Below are positions 58,908 to 64,000 of a DNA stretch of 64,000 bases, in pieces (positions within the stretch are counted from its first letter, which is position 1; every line of letters begins with the position of its first letter). A program made the position numbers and the translations under genes. The notes beneath the pieces are model-generated. The model had not been told where the DNA came from. It was given only the letters and a program-made list of their open reading frames with translations, and searched no databases. Source of the DNA: Triglochin maritima (taxonomy: Eukaryota > Streptophyta > Magnoliopsida > Alismatales > Juncaginaceae); the NCBI GenBank assembly GCA_963682175.1, contig OY821775.1, forward strand, positions 5,642,001 to 5,706,000. Reading direction: 5' to 3'.

Positions 58908-61068
58908 TGAAATGAATGTGTTCTAAAAGTTTTACTTTTATATGTCAATTATTATGAATTGGATGTGCAAACATTTTGTTATTTGATTATGGTATTCGTC
59001 TTTTAGAAGTGTTAAAGAAGAGACGCTTGGTCCTTAACCGTAGAGCTCTAAAAGATAATGGTTTACATAAATCAAAAGTTATTCACAATCATGGTAATTA
59101 ACATGGAACATCAATTACCGAGATAAGATTGTCGTGTTGGTCATCGATTATTGTAGCTATACAAATAATTGACGACACGAATGTATAAAAGATGAAAAAA
59201 TTACTTTTATATATTGAATAGACCTAACAAGTAAAACATTATAGAATTGTGTTTCGTGTCATTAATGTTTTATTGTGTCTTGGATCATAAGATATGAGAC
59301 TTATATATTTTCACTCAAGAAGTGCTTAATTTGATTATTGTCAAAAGCTATCAATGAGTATAGTGATAAAGACAATAGTTGGTTGGACATGACTTGTGCT
59401 GGAAAAGATAGCTAGTCAAACGATTATCATTGCCCTCTTAATTGAGTGATGATGTTAGTGGACCCCTTGATAAAACAAAATTATAACGTGCACAATGTAA
59501 CTTGAGTTAAGTTACATAGTTATAATTAGCTTAAAGAGATCAAGAAATGAATATAATACAAAAGTGACACATTTCTACTTTGTATATATTCTTAATATCA
59601 CGAGGCAATGGACGGACACAAGTGATGCACTTACATCACTAAATGGATCGTGTTTTGGTTCGAGTGGAATAAAGACATCTATGCTAATTGGGTAACTATA
59701 ATGTGTAGCTAGATACCGCTTATAGTTTGAGATATTAACTGTTTAATATCACTGTCAATTTGACTTAGATCGTCCTATAGGTCACACCACAAAACTGGGA
59801 AACAAAAAACTTGATTTTGAGTTCATATGATGTGTCGGGTTTCATGTGAAAAAAGGACACATGTGATGAATGAATAAAATCAATATGTCATGAGAATTGA
59901 CATAATTAGAATCATAATAAATTCATGTGAGGTGTATATGTTATGGGGTGTAATAATTTAATATTACATAGAATAATATATTACATAAGATATGAATTTG
60001 CTAAAAACCCCCAAAAGATCAAATTTTGTTGGAAATAAATCCAAAATTTGACAAAGGCAAAATCGGGGTCAAACACGGTGAACCGTTTAGGGTTCGGTCG
60101 ACCGAGGAGTCTTCGGAACGGTCGACCGAACGGGGAACGGGTAAACACAATTGGTTGGTCGAAATTGTCTGGAGTGCTTGGACAATTGGGTTCAGTCAAC
60201 CGAGAGAAAATATCCAGGAGATATCTTGGGATATTTTCGGTAGACCGAAGGTGACACGATCGTCCGATGAATATTCGTCAGGAGAAATTTTGGTGGTCAA
60301 CGGTCGACCGGAGCAAGCGGATCGTCCGACTTTTTCTCATGCATATTCGGTCGACCGTCTAGCTCACGGTCCACCGACCATGTGTTAAAACCGAATAGTT
60401 TGGCCGACTGAGAAGAATTCTCGGTTAACCGAACAACGTGATTTTTACCTGAATTATTAAGAGAATAATTAGATCACGAGTTGGATTAATTCCAGATTTA
60501 ATTAAACATTTTTGAGGATGCTTATATGGCAATTTGAGATTAATTTTAGGAGAGAATAAGCAAGAGATCATGACTAAATAATAGTTCTTGATAAGGATGT
60601 TTTGGGAGCCAATAAAAGGACCCCTCATCCTACTTGTTTATGTTAATGCAAAAATTCCTTCTTTCATTAATCTCTCCCTTAATTACCACGAAAATCTCAT
60701 AATAGTTTTAAGTTTTGGAGATAGAAATCTCAGGAGCTTAAAGAGGGGTTATTAGCTACATTCTAAGCTTAATTAGAGATTGATTGGCTAACTCATTTCT
60801 CTCTAATCTTGTTTAGAGTTTGGTGAACACTTGGAGGGCAATCGACGGGCGATTCGACGAGCAACGGAACTCCGGATCTTCTGAAAGGTTTTAGAGAACC
60901 TTTGGGTATGATCCTCTATTCTTTGTTTATTTTAATATATGTAGGAATGCATGATATTAGAATAAACAAATACATGTACGTAAAATCAATGAAAATATGA
61001 AATCGATTTTGTATGTTTGTATTAAAAAAATTAAAATATATACATACATGGGGACACGAAATCCTACA
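58908..61068 (+). mobile_element. LTR C, family 1, solo
   Basis: TGAAATGAATGTG...GAAATCCTACA, 2,161 bp, with perfect target duplication CTCAG (58,903-58,907 and 61,069-61,073). More diverged than A and B; its TATA box has decayed to AATAAAAGG at about 60,611. Confidence 0.95.
60076..60431. promoter_or_regulatory. CGGTNNACCG palindrome cluster in LTR C
   Basis: Eight exact sites start at 60,076, 60,095, 60,119, 60,238, 60,301, 60,348, 60,367 and 60,422, with centres GA, CG, CG, AG, CG, CG, CC and TA. Despite the general divergence of C it has more sites than A or B. Confidence 0.8.
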
Positions 61069-61095
61069 CTCAGTTCAGTAGTTTTCTGCTGTGTT

Positions 61096-61692
61096 CGGTC
61101 GACCGATTGGTGTATCGGTCGACCGTGGTTGGTGTGATTTTGGGGAGTTTTGCCTTGCGCCGATCAAATGATGATTCGTGCGGTCGACCAGTTAAGCTTG
61201 TTAGGCAAGCTCTGGGTGTTTTCGGTCGACCGGACCCCCTTTTCCGTTCGACCGAACACACTGTAGTATGTCGGTTGGGGGCATTGACCATCTAAACGGT
61301 CGACCGCCGCATTGACCAGTCCGATCGGACGTACTATTTTAAGTTGGTTGGGGGTGTAGAGTTCAAAACGGTCGACCGCCCTGAGATCCCGTTCGACCAA
61401 TGACTTAAGTGGGGTTCAACAGATTCATATTTCGGTCGACCGGTGATGACTTAGAGAATGTTGAAGTCCCTGATATTTTTCGGTCGACCGGAAGCCCATT
61501 GTCGTTCGACCATTGGGGATATGATATTTAATATTATTTTCGGTGGCGAAGACCTTCCAAACGGTCGACCGTCAGGTATACTTTGTTCGACCGTTTCTTG
61601 TTTATGTTGGTTCGACCGATTGATTGTAGTTTGAACCAATTAATGGTATTAACGACCAACCGGTCGACCGTATGAACTTTTTCGGTCGACCG
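61096..61692. promoter_or_regulatory. CGGTCGACCG palindrome cluster in LTR H
   Basis: Ten exact sites start at 61,096, 61,116, 61,223, 61,297, 61,369, 61,433, 61,481, 61,562, 61,661 and 61,683; all have the CG centre. Half-sites TTCGACC(G/A) alternate with them (for example about 61,247, 61,391, 61,505, 61,584, 61,612). Unlike the other LTRs, the cluster is downstream of the TATA box, about 370 bp away once LTR C is removed. Confidence 0.82.
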
Positions 61693-61859
61693 TTGGAGCA
61701 CTGAAATTGTATGTTTGTTTTATGAGCGCGTTGGCGCGTGGATTGCATTTACTGCTTATGTTCTCATGATATGACATGTGCATTGAGACCTAGGTAGTAG
61801 ACCTGTGGGATCATATTCCCTTTTGCATGATTTATATGATATGACTCTACGGAGCAAGA

Positions 61860-62130
61860 TGAATGTTGCCCTGTGTGGTGACAGAGATGACTGTCGGCCT
61901 GTGTGGCGACAGAGATGGCCTTAGCCTTTGTGGCGAAGGACGGAAGGAGATGACCTTAGCCTGTATGGCGACGGAGTTGACTGTTAGCCTTGTGCAACAG
62001 AGTTATGTGCCTTAGCCAATGTGGCGACGAAGATGACCGACCGATGTTGTTCCAGCGTATGTGCTCGACCGATGTTGTTTGGCGAGTATGATCGCCAGCT
62101 GTGGCACGACTGTCGAGTATGACCAACCAG
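61860..62130 (+). repeat. Degenerate minisatellite in LTR H
   Basis: Repeated 'CCTTAGCC..TGTGGCGAC' and 'GAGATGACC' motifs at about 30-40 bp spacing. Such arrays are common in long plant gypsy LTRs. Confidence 0.75.
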
Positions 62131-62773
62131 AGTGACGACTTTGGCGGATTGTGGTCTTCGACCACTGATCAGATCTGATGATGACTCGGAAGTGCGTGCG
62201 ACCTTCATCGAACCCATATGACTAATGTAGCTGCGAGTGATGGTGTGTCGCGTACTTTCTGTATGACTGCATGTGCCTGCGGTGGGTATCTACGAATGTC
62301 CAAAACTAGACATATGACTAATGAACCCCGGTTGGGGAAATTACTGTTATGACTTATGACATGATGACCCGTTTGGGGAATGATTTATGTTTGATATGAT
62401 ACTAGTATGATAGGTCATGTATTGCATGCGCATGTAGGTGAGTTTGACATACGAGATTTCCTTATGGAAACTCACGACATTGTTGTTATGTTTTATTTCA
62501 GGTTCCCCTTCGGGACCTGTTTGGGTGGTGACTAAGGACGAGTGTATTTTGGAGTCGGATCATCGTGTCTATTTTGAGGTTCTTATGACTACTTGTATAT
62601 TTGTATGTTGTATTTTGATGTAGTCATTCTTTTGACAACTCTTGTATACGGTGCACCACCTTATATTATATGTGTATTTCGAGTAGTGTTCCCTGTGTTT
62701 GATGTTGATGTCCTTTGATTATCTTTTTATTAAAAGTTTAAAATTTCCGTTGTTTCGAGGACGTTACACTGCA

Positions 62774-62850
62774 TCTAGACTAAATCTGGACAGAGTTTGA
62801 ACAATCATGTCCAAAATTGTGTTCATTCTAGACTGAGTCTCAACCGTGTC
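62774..62850 (+). repeat. GTCCA/TGGAC-rich minisatellite, right part
   Basis: Continuation of the array at 58,036-58,494, separated by LTR H. Confidence 0.8.
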
Positions 62851-64000
62851 CATTTTTCCTCACTACACAAAGGTACTATTAGAATTTAGATGCAAAAGCA
62901 CTCCACCTTGGTCCCTGTGCCCAAAAGAACTGGGAAGATCAAAATGGAATGGAAGGAGTATTTTATTTAAGGTTTATCAAAATTTGTTAATTTTAAGTTT
63001 TTAGCGGTTGATTTATGTGATAGAGTAGAATTGAACTTTTCTATGGGGTCGGATCTCATGTTGAGTCAAACTAGCTCAATGCATGCCTCGAATCGAGTCG
63101 AGTTTAGCCTCCCTAGGCTGGAGTCGACTCGTTTACAACCTATAATGCTAAATTATCTCGTTTATGTCAGTGGTGATAGCTTATGAACTACAATGTTATG
63201 ACCTCACGAGTAGTACAAGGCCGTGGCTTACGTTCGAGTTGGATAGATTCTTGTTGTAAACTCAGATGAGGTCATAATGTTTACTATGACTGCAAATCAC
63301 AATGATCAAAGAGTTATCGTCGTTGCATGGGATGTGATTCCTGATGACATGGGATATGATGTGACCACCGTGTTATTTAAGGTTGTTAAAGAGCGACGTT
63401 ATTTACTTATTTACCGACAATACTTGAACCAAATGCGTGATTTTTTTATTTATTTTAAAGTGAACCAAATGCGTGATTCTTGCATGACTTTCCCGCTAGC
63501 TATTGACGACGAGAATGCAACATGAATCTTTGACATCGGAAGCTACATATACTGGTCGTACGTACAACTACTAATTCTGCTGTCACCGATGCTGATATCG
63601 GACGTTATAACATTATTTCCCGCACTGACGAGCATGCCATTTATTTGGATTTATATGATCAAACGCCTGAAACCATAATGGAGTTCGATTGGCTATTACG
63701 ATCTCAGCGAGCTTGGATTTGCTGTAAAAGCGATTTTCGAAGCACCATTGCCATTGGCAATGCAATTTGCTGTCTTCATGTAACATGACTCTGGTTTTTA
63801 GTTTGGTACTGAAGTACAACGTTATACAATTGCTGATAAAAAAAAAATTAAAAACCATATTACCAACTTTTTTTTTCTGGACCAAATCTCAAAACCAAGC
63901 CTACCCTTACGATCTTAATTACACCAAAATCTTACAAGTGTTTCCTAATTGCTTCCTCTTCCATTTCCCACACTTGCAAATTCTGCGGATACTGTGGTTG
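62851..64000. other. No gene recognised
   Basis: An open frame at 63,277-63,525 (plus) contains a duplicated NQMRD motif from a 38-bp direct repeat. A second readable stretch follows near 63,600-63,780. Neither matches a family I know; both are likely chance frames or an old element fragment. Confidence 0.4.

Larger units (their letters stand above)
58495..62768 (+). mobile_element. LTR H, probably Ty3/gypsy, solo, with LTR C inside
   Basis: TGTGAGAACC...GAGGACGTTACA, with perfect target duplication CTGCA (58,490-58,494 and 62,769-62,773). Without LTR C it is about 2.1 kb. TATAAAA at 58,564, followed by a (CT)n stretch. The end and the 'AACTCACGA...TTCAGGTTCCC' region resemble plant Ty3/gypsy (Tekay-type) LTRs. 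No internal region. Confidence 0.88.

Noticed and set aside
61860..62217. Overlapping open frames on the minus strand in LTR H
   Set aside because: They translate a degenerate tandem repeat inside an LTR.

Overview
This window looks like plant nuclear DNA. It has spliced genes with canonical GT-AG introns and a plant-type tRNA ligase. It also holds plant-specific mobile-element domains (plant mobile domain, FAR1/MuDR transposase) and deeply nested LTR retrotransposons. I cannot name the species. There is no bacterial gene organisation, CRISPR array, rRNA or tRNA gene.

Region 1 (about 1-22,200) is the only host gene I can support. It is the middle part of a plant tRNA ligase (RNL/TRL1) on the minus strand: 13 consecutive exons from 22,198 down to 1,287, all with consistent phase. 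Together they give about 440 uninterrupted codons of the adenylyltransferase (ligase) domain, with the motif I lysine intact. The N-terminal exon(s) and the C-terminal kinase and phosphodiesterase parts are not visible. Its introns are swollen by mobile elements: two RTE-type LINEs (10.2-11.4 kb minus, 12.4-14.2 kb plus), a LINE tail, and a roughly 4 kb solo-LTR-like element (5,068-9,089).

Region 2 (25.5-34.5 kb) is a Mutator-like element (MULE2) with decayed MuDR and plant-mobile-domain (PMD) genes on the minus strand. Two LTRs of one Copia-like family (D, E) are inserted in it with perfect 5-bp target duplications.

Region 3 (34.9-44.1 kb) is a foldback-type element. In its left arm sits MULE1 (35,100-43,286), with terminal inverted repeats and a near-perfect 9-bp target duplication. 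MULE1 encodes a decayed FAR1/MuDR-like transposase joined through an intron to an OTU-type cysteine protease domain, and a convergent PMD gene. A 2.1 kb solo LTR (A) interrupts the transposase at an exact codon position.

Region 4 (44.2-62.9 kb) is a nest. A mariner-like transposase relic is followed by Copia fragments arranged head to head. The plus-strand Copia reverse transcriptase is split by a second copy of the 4 kb LTR-like element (46,637-57,535). That copy was split by a Copia-like element G (47,089-54,602), which in turn contains LTR F and solo LTR B. Beyond it a minisatellite is split by solo LTR H (58,495-62,768), which contains solo LTR C. The last 1.1 kb has nothing recognisable.

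The most striking signal is a short degenerate palindrome, CGGTNNACCG (best form TTCGGTCGACCGAA). By hand count it occurs 56 times, against about one expected by chance. It is confined to seven LTRs of three otherwise different families, plus one small repeat. In the family 1 and 2 LTRs the cluster lies upstream of a TATA box. It looks like an array of binding sites for a dimeric protein, shared across unrelated retrotransposons. A second signal is a set of six short stem-loops with a constant loop and changing stems in the leader of element G.
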